From assembly GCA_013204185.1 (NCBI GenBank), contig JABMOI010000100.1:1-51867 (forward strand): DNA of 51,867 bases. Reading direction: 5' to 3'. The first letter of the stretch is position 1. Each line of letters starts with the position of its first letter. This DNA comes from a bacterium (GTDB lineage: Bacteria > Bacteroidota > Rhodothermia > Rhodothermales > UBA10348). The notes below the pieces were generated by a model, which was given only the letters and a program-made list of their open reading frames with translations, had not been told where the DNA came from and searched no databases. This document shows positions 24,161-33,350 of the stretch, piece after piece. The position numbers and the translations under genes are program-made.

Positions 24161-26610
24161 TGTCTCGTTGGGCTGCAGGATTCCGCGTTTTATCGCTACT
24201 CAGCTTATCTATTTTTTGGTCCCCTTCTACCGCTCAATCTCAAGATGTCTCACATCTTGACAGTCTTCTTGTGGCCAACGTTTCCTTCGTTGGCGATTCT
24301 TTTTTCCCTAGCGACCAACTACAGCTCTACGTCCAAACGCGTGGAAACCGCCGCTTAGCCGGCATTCCGAAAGTGTATTGGTGGAGGTGGCTGTATTCGT
24401 TTGGGAAAAATACCCTCGGCGGTGGAGCGATTGGCAAAGTGTTTATGGCCACGGGCGAACCACCCGCGCTCCTTGATTCCTCAATCTTAGCAGCAGACGT
24501 AGAACAACTTCGTCTATTCTTTGAACGAGAGGGGTTTAGATCTGCCACCGTTTCTTCCGAAGTGATCCCATCCCGCAGTTCTAAAAGCGCGGAAGTGATT
24601 TTTTACGTGGATTCCGGAAATCCAACCCATATTCGGACCTTCCGGTATAGCGGTCTTGACGGGTTAGAAGACGCTGAAAAAGCTGATTTAGCCTCAAAAT
24701 CGCTCCTTAGCACAGGACCAGAAACGCCCGAAGATCCATTGGTCTGGAAGCCAAGCCAGCTTCGCTACTCGGCTCCACTGCTGCTCGAAGAACGGCGCAG
24801 GCTCCTAACCTATCTCAAGAATCAAGGATTTGCACTCGTTGGCCGTGATTCCATTCACGCAGTAGTCTATCCCGTGAGCTCTGATTCGTTTGACGTAACC
24901 ATTGACGTAAAATTAGGACCACGATTTACGTTTGGAGATCTGTCTTTTAGTGTTTCAGGGCCTGTCTCTGAGTCTTCGTTTCGAACCGACAGTACGTATA
25001 TAGAAGCTTCCGACCCTTCCTCTGTAGGTGGCTATGTGCGTGCCGAGATTACGAATGAGCCGTATCTCGATTTCGACCTACTAACGCGCACCTTGCAATT
25101 TCAGCCAGGCGATCGCTACAACCAAAGCCGCCTTTTGGCTACTAAACGTCGATTGGATGCAACAGGCACCTTTTCGTTTACAGATTTGGGCACTCCAACA
25201 ACTGAATTGAGTCCGGATGCCGAGCCTCGCATTTCGCACCAAATAAGTTTGAGGACCCGCGTACGGCATCAGGTACGGTTTGAGACCTTCATGCAACAGC
25301 GCAATGGTGCGTTGGCCGATACAGATAATGAATTGGGCGCAGGTCTTGGGGTAACCTATTCGAATCACAACCTATTCGGCGGCGGGGAATCCTTTCGGTT
25401 ACGTTCTACAGGAAGTTTAGCCGCCGACCTTGGAGGATCAGGCGGCTTCACATCGGCCCAGTGGGAGTCTAGCGCCAGCTTAGCGTATCCCTATCTAACC
25501 TTTCCGCTAGGGCGGTTCGACCGGCTGGCTAACTTGTATGAAGCCAGAAGTCAGCTTTCGCTGTCCCTGCTTGCCGCGCGTCGTGACGCACTTCGCCTCA
25601 CGCTGCGAGGTCGAGGGGCCATGAGATACCGTTTTGAGCTACGTCATTCGGAATCGCTGACATCCATTTTGGACATGGTCGAAATCACGGTATCCAATCC
25701 CGATACACTTTCCGGATTCAAGGAAATCTTTTTGGATGATGTCTTGAACGCAATTGACGACCCCGTTCAACGCGCCCAAATCATTGAAGACTACACCAGG
25801 CCTCAATTCAACAACGCTCTCCGGTACACACTCCGCTCGGCTACCTCAGATCCGTTTCGTCGGGAAAGCGGTCACTACCGCGAGGTGACCGCCGAGGTCG
25901 GTGGGAATTTAGGCCGAGTGTTAGATGGCTTGGTCTTTACTCCGGGTACCATTGAGGGCTCGTTGCCGGGGCTAGGAGTGTTTGGAGGAAGCGGGGTTGG
26001 TGGGCGCATGATTTACAGACCCTACCTTCGTTTGTCGGCTGATATACGACGTTACCATCCATGGGGAAGCCGCGGCGTGGTCGCGTTGAAAATGGTGACT
26101 GGGTTCGCTCACCCAACCGGGGATTCAGATGTGGTGCCATTCGACCGCCGTTTCTATTCGGGTGGTGCGTCCTCGGTTCGAGCTTGGCGCCTTCGAGAAC
26201 TGGGACCTGGATCTGCTCGGTTTACATCGGATTCAGACTCTCTTGTGTCCTCGACTGACGGATCCAACATTTTGGGCGGTGACATCAAATTAGAACTGTC
26301 TGCTGAACTCAGAGCTACCGTCATTCGAAGTCTCTTTTCAGCGAACTGGATCGTTGCCTTTTTTGCTGACGCTGGAAACGTGTGGCTCGGACCTCGAAAC
26401 CCCGGAAACCCGGATGGACGATTTAGATTTGATCAATTCGTAAGCGATCTGGGGGTAGGAGCAGGCGTTGGACTCAGATTAGGTTGGGATTTTTTGATCG
26501 TTCGGCTCGATGCAGCGTATAAGGTTCACGATCCCCAGCGGAAAGGTGAGTTCATGCCGGATGGTTTGAGAGACCCCGTACTACAGTTTGGTATCGGACA
26601 TACATTTTAG
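24160..26610 (+). CDS. Omp85/BamA-TamA family outer membrane protein
   Basis: 816 residues from the GTG at 24160, preceded by GAGGAGG; an in-frame ATG at 24109 would lie inside the DUF2795 gene. After a signal peptide (ending TAQSQ), POTRA-like repeats are visible from about residue 30 to 340 (LVANVSFVGDSFF; RTFRYSGLDGLE; FTFGDLSFSV). The rest is a 16-strand-type barrel with FYSGGASSVRAWRLRELGPG, equivalent to the conserved L6 motif VRG[FY] of Omp85 proteins with Ala instead of Gly, and a terminal Phe. Family members insert or translocate proteins across the outer membrane (BamA, TamA) or lipids in chloroplast-like cases. It is not clearly the housekeeping BamA, being TamA-like in layout; role not resolved. 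Confidence 0.8.
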   Translation: MSRWAAGFRVLSLLSLSIFWSPSTAQSQDVSHLDSLLVANVSFVGDSFFPSDQLQLYVQTRGNRRLAGIPKVYWWRWLYSFGKNTLGGGAIGKVFMATGEPPALLDSSILAADVEQLRLFFEREGFRSATVSSEVIPSRSSKSAEVIFYVDSGNPTHIRTFRYSGLDGLEDAEKADLASKSLLSTGPETPEDPLVWKPSQLRYSAPLLLEERRRLLTYLKNQGFALVGRDSIHAVVYPVSSDSFDVTIDVKLGPRFTFGDLSFSVSGPVSESSFRTDSTYIEASDPSSVGGYVRAEITNEPYLDFDLLTRTLQFQPGDRYNQSRLLATKRRLDATGTFSFTDLGTPTTELSPDAEPRISHQISLRTRVRHQVRFETFMQQRNGALADTDNELGAGLGVTYSNHNLFGGGESFRLRSTGSLAADLGGSGGFTSAQWESSASLAYPYLTFPLGRFDRLANLYEARSQLSLSLLAARRDALRLTLRGRGAMRYRFELRHSESLTSILDMVEITVSNPDTLSGFKEIFLDDVLNAIDDPVQRAQIIEDYTRPQFNNALRYTLRSATSDPFRRESGHYREVTAEVGGNLGRVLDGLVFTPGTIEGSLPGLGVFGGSGVGGRMIYRPYLRLSADIRRYHPWGSRGVVALKMVTGFAHPTGDSDVVPFDRRFYSGGASSVRAWRLRELGPGSARFTSDSDSLVSSTDGSNILGGDIKLELSAELRATVIRSLFSANWIVAFFADAGNVWLGPRNPGNPDGRFRFDQFVSDLGVGAGVGLRLGWDFLIVRLDAAYKVHDPQRKGEFMPDGLRDPVLQFGIGHTF

Positions 26611-26685
26611 AGATTCGCCCAGAACCAACACGGACACCCACACGGACGAGTCGTATTTGAATTTGAATTACACAGGAAGCAAGCG

Positions 26686-28083
26686 TTGAAAAAAGGATCG
26701 ATTATCACTATTGAATTGGAAAAATTCGCAGACCGAGGCAAATCGTTAGCCCGAATGGACGGGTATGTCGTTTTTGTGGCCGGTGCGGTCCCTGGCGATA
26801 CGGTCAAAGCTCGGGTGTTCAAGAAACGGAAGAAGTTTGCAGAAGCGGCTCTACTCGAGGTCGTTACGCATAGCCCGCTCCGAACAGAAGCCAAATGCGC
26901 CTATTTCTTAACCTGCGGCGGCTGCAAATGGCAACATGTGAACTACGATAGTCAACTTGAAGCCAAAACTCAGTCCGTAAAAGACGCGTTTGAGCATCAT
27001 GGTGGGTTTGAGTCGGTACAGGTCGAAGGCACCATCGGTGCAGAAGAGACCTACTATTATCGCAATAAAATGGAGTTTAGCTTTAGCGCGGGTCGCTGGC
27101 TTACTCCTGATGAAATTGCTTCCGGAGAAGAGTTTGATACCTCATTTGCGCTGGGTCTGCATGTCCCAGGGAATTACGCGAAGGTACTAGACCTTAACGA
27201 ATGCCACTTGCAGTCCGAACTAAGCATGAACATAGTGAATGCCGTTCGAGAACTAGCCCTTGAAAACGAGTGGAAACCCTGGGATACGAGACGGCATGTT
27301 GGGTACCTACGTCACCTAGTTATCCGAGAGGCAGCCAAAATGCCGGAGCTCATGATAAACTTGGTGACCAACTACGTGGACGAAGAGCGCATGGCCCAGT
27401 TTGCGACCTTTTTGAAGGACCGTTTTCCAGAAGTCACCACCTTCGTGAACACCATCAACTCTGGTGTGGCACAAACGGCGTTTGGTGAAGAATCTCATGT
27501 GATCTTTGGAAGCGGTGTGATCCACGACAAAATTGGCGATTGCACGTTTGAAATTGCATCCAACGCCTTTTTCCAGACGAATACGAAGCAGGCACAGACG
27601 CTGTACGAGGTCGCGGCCAAGTTTGCAGACCTCAAGCCAGAAGACCTGGTCTACGATCTCTACTGTGGCGCCGGCACCATTTCGTGCTTCATCGCTCCAC
27701 ACGTAAAGCATGTAGTCGGCGTTGAATTGATTAAAGAAGCGGTTCAGAACGCACGCAAAAACGCCAAGGCGAATGGCATTGAGAACGTGTCGTTCATCAC
27801 CGGAGACATGATGAAGCTCTTCAATGCAGCCTTCATCAAGAAACATGGCCGCCCAGACGTCTTGATTGTGGATCCACCACGCGCTGGACTTCATCCCAAG
27901 GTAGTGGAGCAGATCAAAGAATTGGCTCCTGACCGATTTGTGTATGTATCCTGTAATCCCATGACGCAGGCGCGTGACCTGGCCCTCATGGCCGATATCT
28001 ACGATGTAGACATTGTGCAACCCGTTGATCTCTTCCCGCACACCCACCACATTGAATCCGTTGCTCGGTTGAAGAAAAAGTGA
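26686..28083 (+). CDS. rlmD: 23S rRNA (uracil-5-)-methyltransferase, RlmD/TrmA family
   Basis: 465 residues with a TTG start, preceded by AGGAAG at 9 bases. The start places the TRAM RNA-binding domain (residues 1-62, IELEKFADRGKSLARMDGYV) at the N-terminus. The iron-sulfur cysteines C71, C77 and C80 (CAYFLTCGGC) plus a further Cys in the NECHLQS segment are present. The methyltransferase domain has DLYCGAGTISCF, and the catalytic YVSCNPMT motif with the Cys nucleophile. The enzyme methylates U1939-type uridines of 23S rRNA using SAM; assignment to RlmD rather than RlmC or TrmA rests on overall length and cluster. Its stop overlaps the GTG of the next gene (GTGA). Confidence 0.85.
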   Translation: MKKGSIITIELEKFADRGKSLARMDGYVVFVAGAVPGDTVKARVFKKRKKFAEAALLEVVTHSPLRTEAKCAYFLTCGGCKWQHVNYDSQLEAKTQSVKDAFEHHGGFESVQVEGTIGAEETYYYRNKMEFSFSAGRWLTPDEIASGEEFDTSFALGLHVPGNYAKVLDLNECHLQSELSMNIVNAVRELALENEWKPWDTRRHVGYLRHLVIREAAKMPELMINLVTNYVDEERMAQFATFLKDRFPEVTTFVNTINSGVAQTAFGEESHVIFGSGVIHDKIGDCTFEIASNAFFQTNTKQAQTLYEVAAKFADLKPEDLVYDLYCGAGTISCFIAPHVKHVVGVELIKEAVQNARKNAKANGIENVSFITGDMMKLFNAAFIKKHGRPDVLIVDPPRAGLHPKVVEQIKELAPDRFVYVSCNPMTQARDLALMADIYDVDIVQPVDLFPHTHHIESVARLKKK

Positions 28084-29090
28084 GTGATGTAGACGCCCTG
28101 ATGCCTTCGTTTTCTGGTTCTTCGGTTTTTGTGACCGGAGGAACAGGCTTTGTGGGTAGTCATCTTGTGGAAGCCCTGCTCAAGGCGGGTGCAACGGACG
28201 TTCGATGTTTGGTCCGAAAGGATGAAAAATGGCTCAATGGCCTCCCCGTTACACTCATCGAAGGAACGCTGCAAGACAAAGATGCCCTGCAGAAGGGACT
28301 AGCTGACGTGAACTATGTGTTCCACGTGGCAGCGCTCACCCGTTCAACCAAATGGGATGATTTTTATCAGGCGAATGTCCAAGGCACGGAAGTGCTATTG
28401 GAGTTGGCTTCGCATCAGCCCTCCATTAAGCGCGCTGTCTTGGTAAGCAGCTTGGCAGCCATTGGGATTTCATCCGACAAAATTGCGGACGAAACTACGC
28501 CTTTTGCCCCTGTCAGTATGTACGGCCAGAGCAAAGCCGAGATGGAGCGAGTCGTTTCTCGGTTTAGCCTGCCGTGGACCATTGTGCGCCCACCTGCGGT
28601 CTATGGACCTCGCGAAACCGATATTTTCACCTTTTTCAAGACCATTTCTAGCGGTGTGTGCCCGATTGTTGGCTCGTCCACGATCCCAGCACTCAGCCTG
28701 GTACACGTATCTGATCTAGTTGTAGGAATTGCACAAGCGGCGGTTCATCCTTTATCGCTAGGCAAAACCTTTTTCCTGGGGGGCCCGGATCAGTACTCAT
28801 GGGGGGAAATCCGCGACGCGGCTGCCAAAGCGCTCGCGCGGCGAGTCCTTACCATCCCGATCCCGAAATCTGTTGTGCCTTTGGTAGGCGCCGTTGCAGA
28901 AGTAGTGGGCAAGGTGTTGGGATTTTATCCGCCATTAAATAGAGAAAAAGCACGCGAAATTGTTTCGGCTACCATCATGTGCGACAGCTCTTTAGCTATT
29001 TCTACATTCGATTACAAACCCCAGATGGACCTTGCGAGGGGTATCACTGAAACCATTCATTGGTATAAGAACGCAAAATGGCTGAAGTAA
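28080..29090 (+). CDS. Extended-SDR NAD-dependent epimerase/dehydratase
   Basis: 336 residues from GTG 28080, which overlaps the rlmD stop by 4 bases; an ATG at 28101 is an alternative. A Rossmann fold with GGTGFVGSHL (cofactor binding), SSLAAIG and the catalytic YGQSK. C-terminal variable half resembles sugar-nucleotide or 3-beta-hydroxysteroid-type dehydrogenases (LGKTFFLGGPDQYSWGEI). Specific reaction is not readable. Coupling to rlmD suggests cotranscription, not shared function. Confidence 0.8.
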   Translation: MSDVDALMPSFSGSSVFVTGGTGFVGSHLVEALLKAGATDVRCLVRKDEKWLNGLPVTLIEGTLQDKDALQKGLADVNYVFHVAALTRSTKWDDFYQANVQGTEVLLELASHQPSIKRAVLVSSLAAIGISSDKIADETTPFAPVSMYGQSKAEMERVVSRFSLPWTIVRPPAVYGPRETDIFTFFKTISSGVCPIVGSSTIPALSLVHVSDLVVGIAQAAVHPLSLGKTFFLGGPDQYSWGEIRDAAAKALARRVLTIPIPKSVVPLVGAVAEVVGKVLGFYPPLNREKAREIVSATIMCDSSLAISTFDYKPQMDLARGITETIHWYKNAKWLK

Positions 29091-29254
29091 GTGCAGCCTG
29101 AGTGTATCTTGAGGCGGGTGCTGCGCTACCTGCCTGCTTTGAATCTTTGCCGAATCTCACATATTCGATCATTTTTTTCGAATCAAGCTGATTTCCGCAT
29201 CGTTGACCGCCCGAATATCGCCCCAGAACATTCATTTAAATACGCCTTCTAGTT

Positions 29255-32200
29255 GTGAGCAATCTCGGTTTTAACACAGGCTACATTGAAGAACTTTATC
29301 GCCAATACTTGGAGAATCCAGCAAGTGTAGGCGAAAGCTGGCGAGACTTTTTTCAAGATTTCCGTCCGGACCAAGGATTTGTTGCCGTTTCAGAGGCCAG
29401 ATCTGTTCAGACCGAGGCTCAGCCCAAAGCCACTTCTGCAGACCCTCACGCTCCAACGGCCTCAACCGAGACTCCTTGGTTTGACGAACACCCTATTCGG
29501 GGCGCAGGTGCTAAGATTGTTGAGAATATGCAGGCCAGCCTTGCAGTTCCAACCGCGACCTCAGTTCGCACGGTAGCCGTAAAATTGATGGCTGAGAACC
29601 GGACGTTGATCAACGAACATCAGCGCCTTGTTGGAGGAAATAAAGTTTCTTTCACGCACATCATAGCTTGGGCCATCGTCAAATCCTTGAAGGAATTCCC
29701 GTCTATGAATACTACGTACCGGTATTCGGAAGATGGACACATTCACGTTGTGCCGCATGCAGTCAACCTAGGCTTAGCCATAGATATTGAGCGCCGGGGA
29801 AAACGGACGTTGTTAGTTCCCAATATCAAGGCCGCCGATAAACTCAATTTTGCTCAGCTCCTTGCAACGTATAACGACATCGTTAGGCGCGCTCGGGACA
29901 ACAAGCTCGAAATCTCAGACTTTCAGCAGACCACTGCGACGCTGACCAATCCTGGGATGATTGGTACAAACTTAAGCGTCCCCCGTTTGATGGATGGCCA
30001 AGGCGTTATTGTGGGCGTTGGGTCCATTGGATATCCAGTAGAGTATTATGCCTTCCCGCCTGAAATGATTAGTAAGACCGGGATTTCCCAGGTCATGGCC
30101 ATTACCTCGACGTACGATCATCGGGTCATTCAAGGAGCGGAAAGCGGTGGTTTTTTGGCTCGCATTGAACAGCTTCTGCGCGGCGAGCACGGCTTTTTTG
30201 AAGAGATTTTTGCGGATCTAAGCATTCCGTATCAGCCGTGGGTTTTATCGACCGATACCACACCTCGCGTTGGTGCGACTGGAAGGCCATCAGAAATCGA
30301 TGCGATCCAGAAAGAGGCCAGTGTTCTACAGTTAATTCGGGCATTTCGAGTACGAGGTCACCTTCAGGCTGATATAAACCCGTTAGGCTACAGCTGGGAG
30401 CACCACCCTGAGCTCGACCCATCGACTTATGGCCTCACCATTTGGGACTTGGACCGTGAGTTCATCACGGGTGGTTTAGGTGGAAAGAATTTGCTACCCC
30501 TGCGCGAGATATTGGATATCCTGCGCCGGACGTACACCCGCCAAATTGGTGTCGAGTTCATGCATATTTCCTCACCAGAGGAAAAAAACTGGATCACTGC
30601 CCGCATTGAGCCATACGGGGAGGAATTCAAGATCACGGACGATGAAAAACGGAGAATGCTCGAAAAGCTCAATGCAGCTGAAGCATTTGAAACGTTCTTG
30701 CACACGAAGTACATCGGGCATAAGCGGTTTTCACTAGAGGGTTCAGAAACCATCATCCCTGTTCTTGATCGCATCCTTTCTGACGCAGCCGAGAAAGGAG
30801 TGAATGAAGTGGTTATGGGAATGGCCCACCGTGGCCGTTTGAACCTACTTGCCAACATCATGAACAAGCCGTACGAACTCATTTTTTCTGAGTTTGAAGG
30901 CAATATTGACCCGAGCACGACTCAAGGCTCGGGCGATGTGAAATACCACCTCGGATCTACAAGCACACATGAAGCTCCAGATGGTAGCAAAGTCGGAATA
31001 TCACTGGCGTCCAACCCGAGCCATCTTGAAGCGGTCAATCCGGTCGTGGAAGGCATGGTTCGCGCAAAGCAAGAAGCTAGGCGCAATAGACCTGACAACC
31101 CAGATAACGATTATTTGGACTCTGTAATCCCCATCCTGATTCATGGGGATGCGGCATTTGCGGGTCAAGGAGTCGTCGCTGAAACGCTCCACCTGAGCCA
31201 GCTTCCAGGGTACCGAACCGGTGGGACAATCCACATTGTGATTAACAATCAGATCGGTTTTACAACAGGCCCCGCCGATGCGCGCAGTTCAACCTACGCC
31301 ACGGACAGCGCTCGGATGATTCAAGCTCCTATCTTCCACGTGAACGGGGACGATCCGGAAGCCTGCATGCGCGTGGCGCGCTTGGCATTAGATTACCGCC
31401 AGGCATTCAACAAGGACGTTGTAATCGACATGTTGAGCTATCGGGTGCGTGGGCATAACGAAGGCGATGAGCCTACCTACACGCAGCCGCTGCTCTATCA
31501 GAAAATTGAAGCCAAGCGCTCTCCTAGGAAAATCTACACTGAGCTGTTGCTTCGCCGGGGAGAAATGACTCCAGAAACCGCGGAAGCAATGCTGGATGAC
31601 TATAGGACTCGACTTCAAGAAGCATTCGAGAGAACGAAAGAACTTTCGGTTGCCGAAAAGCCGACATCCGCAGAGCTACTCAAACCTCGCACACCTGCGA
31701 CATTGCCTGTCGTTAAAACTGCGGCAAGTGAAGAGCATTTAGCAGCGGTCGTAAAAGCACTAAACAACCTTCCGGAAACATTCGCGATTCATAAGAAGCT
31801 TGAACGCCAGTTCTCTCGTCGCGACAAATTGTATTTCGATGAAAAGAGAATAGACTGGGGTTTTGCAGAAGCTCTCGCACTGGGCACGATTCTCCTCGAG
31901 AACACAAAAGTGCGAGTGAGCGGCCAAGATTCCCGCAGGGGCACGTTTAGCCATCGCCATGCCGTTCTTTACGATCAGGAAACTGGAAGTGAGTATATCC
32001 CGCTCAATCACATTCAAGATGGGCAAGAGCACCTCTACATTTTTGATTCCCTGTTGAGTGAGTATGCCGTTTGTGGGTTCGAATACGGATATTCCGTGGC
32101 CCAACCGGACGCGCTGGTAATCTGGGAAGCTCAATTCGGTGACTTTGCGAACGGAGCCCAGATCATTTTTGATCAGTTCCTTTCGGCCGCCGAAGAGAAA

Positions 32201-32884
32201 TGGGGGCAGAAAAGTAGCCTCGTCTTGTTGCTGCCCCATGGCTTTGAGGGTCAAGGACCAGAACACTCTTCAGCCAGGCTTGAACGCTTCCTTCAGTTGT
32301 GCGCCGAGAACAACATGATAGTGTGTTCTTTTTCGACCCCTGCAAACTTGTTTCACGGACTTCGACGACAGGCCTCCCCTGAAGTTAGGAAGCCGCTTGT
32401 TGTGATGGCTCCCAAAAGCCTTCTTCGTCATCCGTCGGTGCTATCGACTCCTGATGAATTGTACTCAGGTTCATTCCAAGAGGTCATTCCATCGGCCGAG
32501 ACCAAGAATGCACGCAGGTTGGTATTCTGTAGCGGCAAGCTGTATTACGATCTGATGCAGGAGCTTGAAACCCAGGACAAAGCAGATGAGATTGCGGTAA
32601 CCCGACTCGAGCAGTTCTATCCCTTCCCAACGGCGCAGGTACAGGCTGAATTGGATCGATTCAGTGATATTTCTGACGTGGTTTGGGCTCAGGAAGAACC
32701 AGCCAACATGGGCGCATGGAAATTTGCGCGCGACTATTTTGACGAGGCTATCGAAGCGTCTAAATCGAGCGCTGCTAAAGTGCGCTATGTAGGCAGAAAG
32801 GCATCGGCCAGCACGTCAACCGGAAGTGCGTATGTGCATCAGGCACAACAAGCAGCAATTCTCTCGGCGCTACTAGAAAAGTAG
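29255..32884 (+). CDS. kgd: Fused E2-E1 2-oxoglutarate dehydrogenase/decarboxylase (KGD type)
   Basis: 1209 residues with GTG start. It has the layout of mycobacterial KGD: the E1 N-terminal motif (FNTGYIEELYRQYLENP), a low-complexity linker (45-80), an E2 succinyltransferase catalytic domain (~95-320) with TYDHRVIQGAESG (His289), then the thiamine-dependent E1 (~340-1209) with MAHRGRLN, GDAAFAGQGVVAET (near residue 631) and LLPHGFEGQGPEHSSARLER. There is no lipoyl domain in this chain, so it must use lipoyl domains of another protein, as in Actinobacteria. It acts in the citric-acid cycle, turning 2-oxoglutarate to succinyl-CoA. Monocistronic, with a bidirectional terminator downstream. Confidence 0.9.
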   Translation: MSNLGFNTGYIEELYRQYLENPASVGESWRDFFQDFRPDQGFVAVSEARSVQTEAQPKATSADPHAPTASTETPWFDEHPIRGAGAKIVENMQASLAVPTATSVRTVAVKLMAENRTLINEHQRLVGGNKVSFTHIIAWAIVKSLKEFPSMNTTYRYSEDGHIHVVPHAVNLGLAIDIERRGKRTLLVPNIKAADKLNFAQLLATYNDIVRRARDNKLEISDFQQTTATLTNPGMIGTNLSVPRLMDGQGVIVGVGSIGYPVEYYAFPPEMISKTGISQVMAITSTYDHRVIQGAESGGFLARIEQLLRGEHGFFEEIFADLSIPYQPWVLSTDTTPRVGATGRPSEIDAIQKEASVLQLIRAFRVRGHLQADINPLGYSWEHHPELDPSTYGLTIWDLDREFITGGLGGKNLLPLREILDILRRTYTRQIGVEFMHISSPEEKNWITARIEPYGEEFKITDDEKRRMLEKLNAAEAFETFLHTKYIGHKRFSLEGSETIIPVLDRILSDAAEKGVNEVVMGMAHRGRLNLLANIMNKPYELIFSEFEGNIDPSTTQGSGDVKYHLGSTSTHEAPDGSKVGISLASNPSHLEAVNPVVEGMVRAKQEARRNRPDNPDNDYLDSVIPILIHGDAAFAGQGVVAETLHLSQLPGYRTGGTIHIVINNQIGFTTGPADARSSTYATDSARMIQAPIFHVNGDDPEACMRVARLALDYRQAFNKDVVIDMLSYRVRGHNEGDEPTYTQPLLYQKIEAKRSPRKIYTELLLRRGEMTPETAEAMLDDYRTRLQEAFERTKELSVAEKPTSAELLKPRTPATLPVVKTAASEEHLAAVVKALNNLPETFAIHKKLERQFSRRDKLYFDEKRIDWGFAEALALGTILLENTKVRVSGQDSRRGTFSHRHAVLYDQETGSEYIPLNHIQDGQEHLYIFDSLLSEYAVCGFEYGYSVAQPDALVIWEAQFGDFANGAQIIFDQFLSAAEEKWGQKSSLVLLLPHGFEGQGPEHSSARLERFLQLCAENNMIVCSFSTPANLFHGLRRQASPEVRKPLVVMAPKSLLRHPSVLSTPDELYSGSFQEVIPSAETKNARRLVFCSGKLYYDLMQELETQDKADEIAVTRLEQFYPFPTAQVQAELDRFSDISDVVWAQEEPANMGAWKFARDYFDEAIEASKSSAAKVRYVGRKASASTSTGSAYVHQAQQAAILSALLEK

Positions 32885-32928
32885 ACTTCAAGGGGAGTCG
32901 ACCTGCAAATCTGACTTAGGTAAACAGA

Positions 32929-32963
32929 AAACGGGTGTGTCTCTGAATAGAGCACACCCGTTT
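32929..32963. terminator. Stem-loop between kgd and rpsU, probably bidirectional terminator
   Basis: AAACGGGTGTG (32929-32939) pairs perfectly with CACACCCGTTT (32953-32963), 11 bp with a 13-base loop. It lies between convergent genes kgd and rpsU. The stem ends in A/T on both sides, but there is no long T-tract. Confidence 0.6.
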
Positions 32964-33056
32964 CAACCTCTCTGATGAATCTCTTCGACTAGGCGCCCGT
33001 TTCAAACGGAGAAGCCAGTGGGATTGTCGAATCGACGGAGATTAAAGGTCGTTTGT

Positions 33057-33070
33057 CTAGGCCGGCCTAG
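33057..33070. other. 14-bp palindrome CTAGGCCGGCCTAG at the rpsU stop
   Basis: A perfect palindrome that overlaps the rpsU stop codon (33067-33069). A short stem in the mRNA end is possible, as is chance; it contains restriction-site-like half-sites. Confidence 0.3.
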
Positions 33071-33258
33071 TAACGAGGACGGCGACGAGAGTTACGAGCA
33101 GCCTTTTCACGCGCAAGACGGCGTTCTTCTGAAGGCTTTGTAAATGCCATGTTACCGCGGAAAATGCGCAATACACGGCTACGGTTAACGGCACGCTTAA
33201 ATCTGCGCAGCGCGCGGTCAATGGACTCGTTATCTCTTACTTTAATACCTACTGGCAC
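33067..33258 (-). CDS. rpsU: 30S ribosomal protein bS21
   Basis: 63 residues with the typical sequence (VGIKVRDNESIDRALRRFKR, then FTKPSEERRLAREKAARNSRRR). bS21 binds near the 3' end of 16S rRNA in the small subunit and affects initiation. The GTG start is led by AAGGAG (33268-33273) with a 9-base spacer, a proper SD. Most neighbouring genes have none. In some Bacteroidota, SD-led translation of rpsU is known to respond to bS21 level; the arrangement here is compatible with that. Confidence 0.93.
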   Translation of the reverse strand: MPVGIKVRDNESIDRALRRFKRAVNRSRVLRIFRGNMAFTKPSEERRLAREKAARNSRRRPRY

Positions 33259-33267
33259 GTTCGATCA

Positions 33268-33273
33268 CTCCTT
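33268..33273 (-). promoter_or_regulatory. Shine-Dalgarno AAGGAG of rpsU
   Basis: AAGGAG on the minus strand, 9 bases before the GTG of rpsU. Decides the start and contrasts with SD-less neighbours such as rdgB, dtd, moaC, floA, thyA and korA. Confidence 0.65.
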
Positions 33274-33350
33274 GAGCGTTAAATAAATTTTCTAAACAGC
33301 CTTGCAATATACACCATAGTCATATTACAACGCAACCTTTTTCCAATCCG

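Noticed and set aside
27316-28050. 244-codon open frame on the minus strand
   Set aside because: It is fully antisense to rlmD, whose motifs are complete; no family similarity is visible.
29255-32884. E2-E1 fusion as an assembly chimera
   Set aside because: The domain order and TYDHR.IQGAESG motif equal those of actinobacterial KGD, and the reading frame is continuous.
33057-33070. Palindrome at the rpsU stop as an operator
   Set aside because: It sits at the 3' end of a gene, far from any start, and has no second copy in the window.
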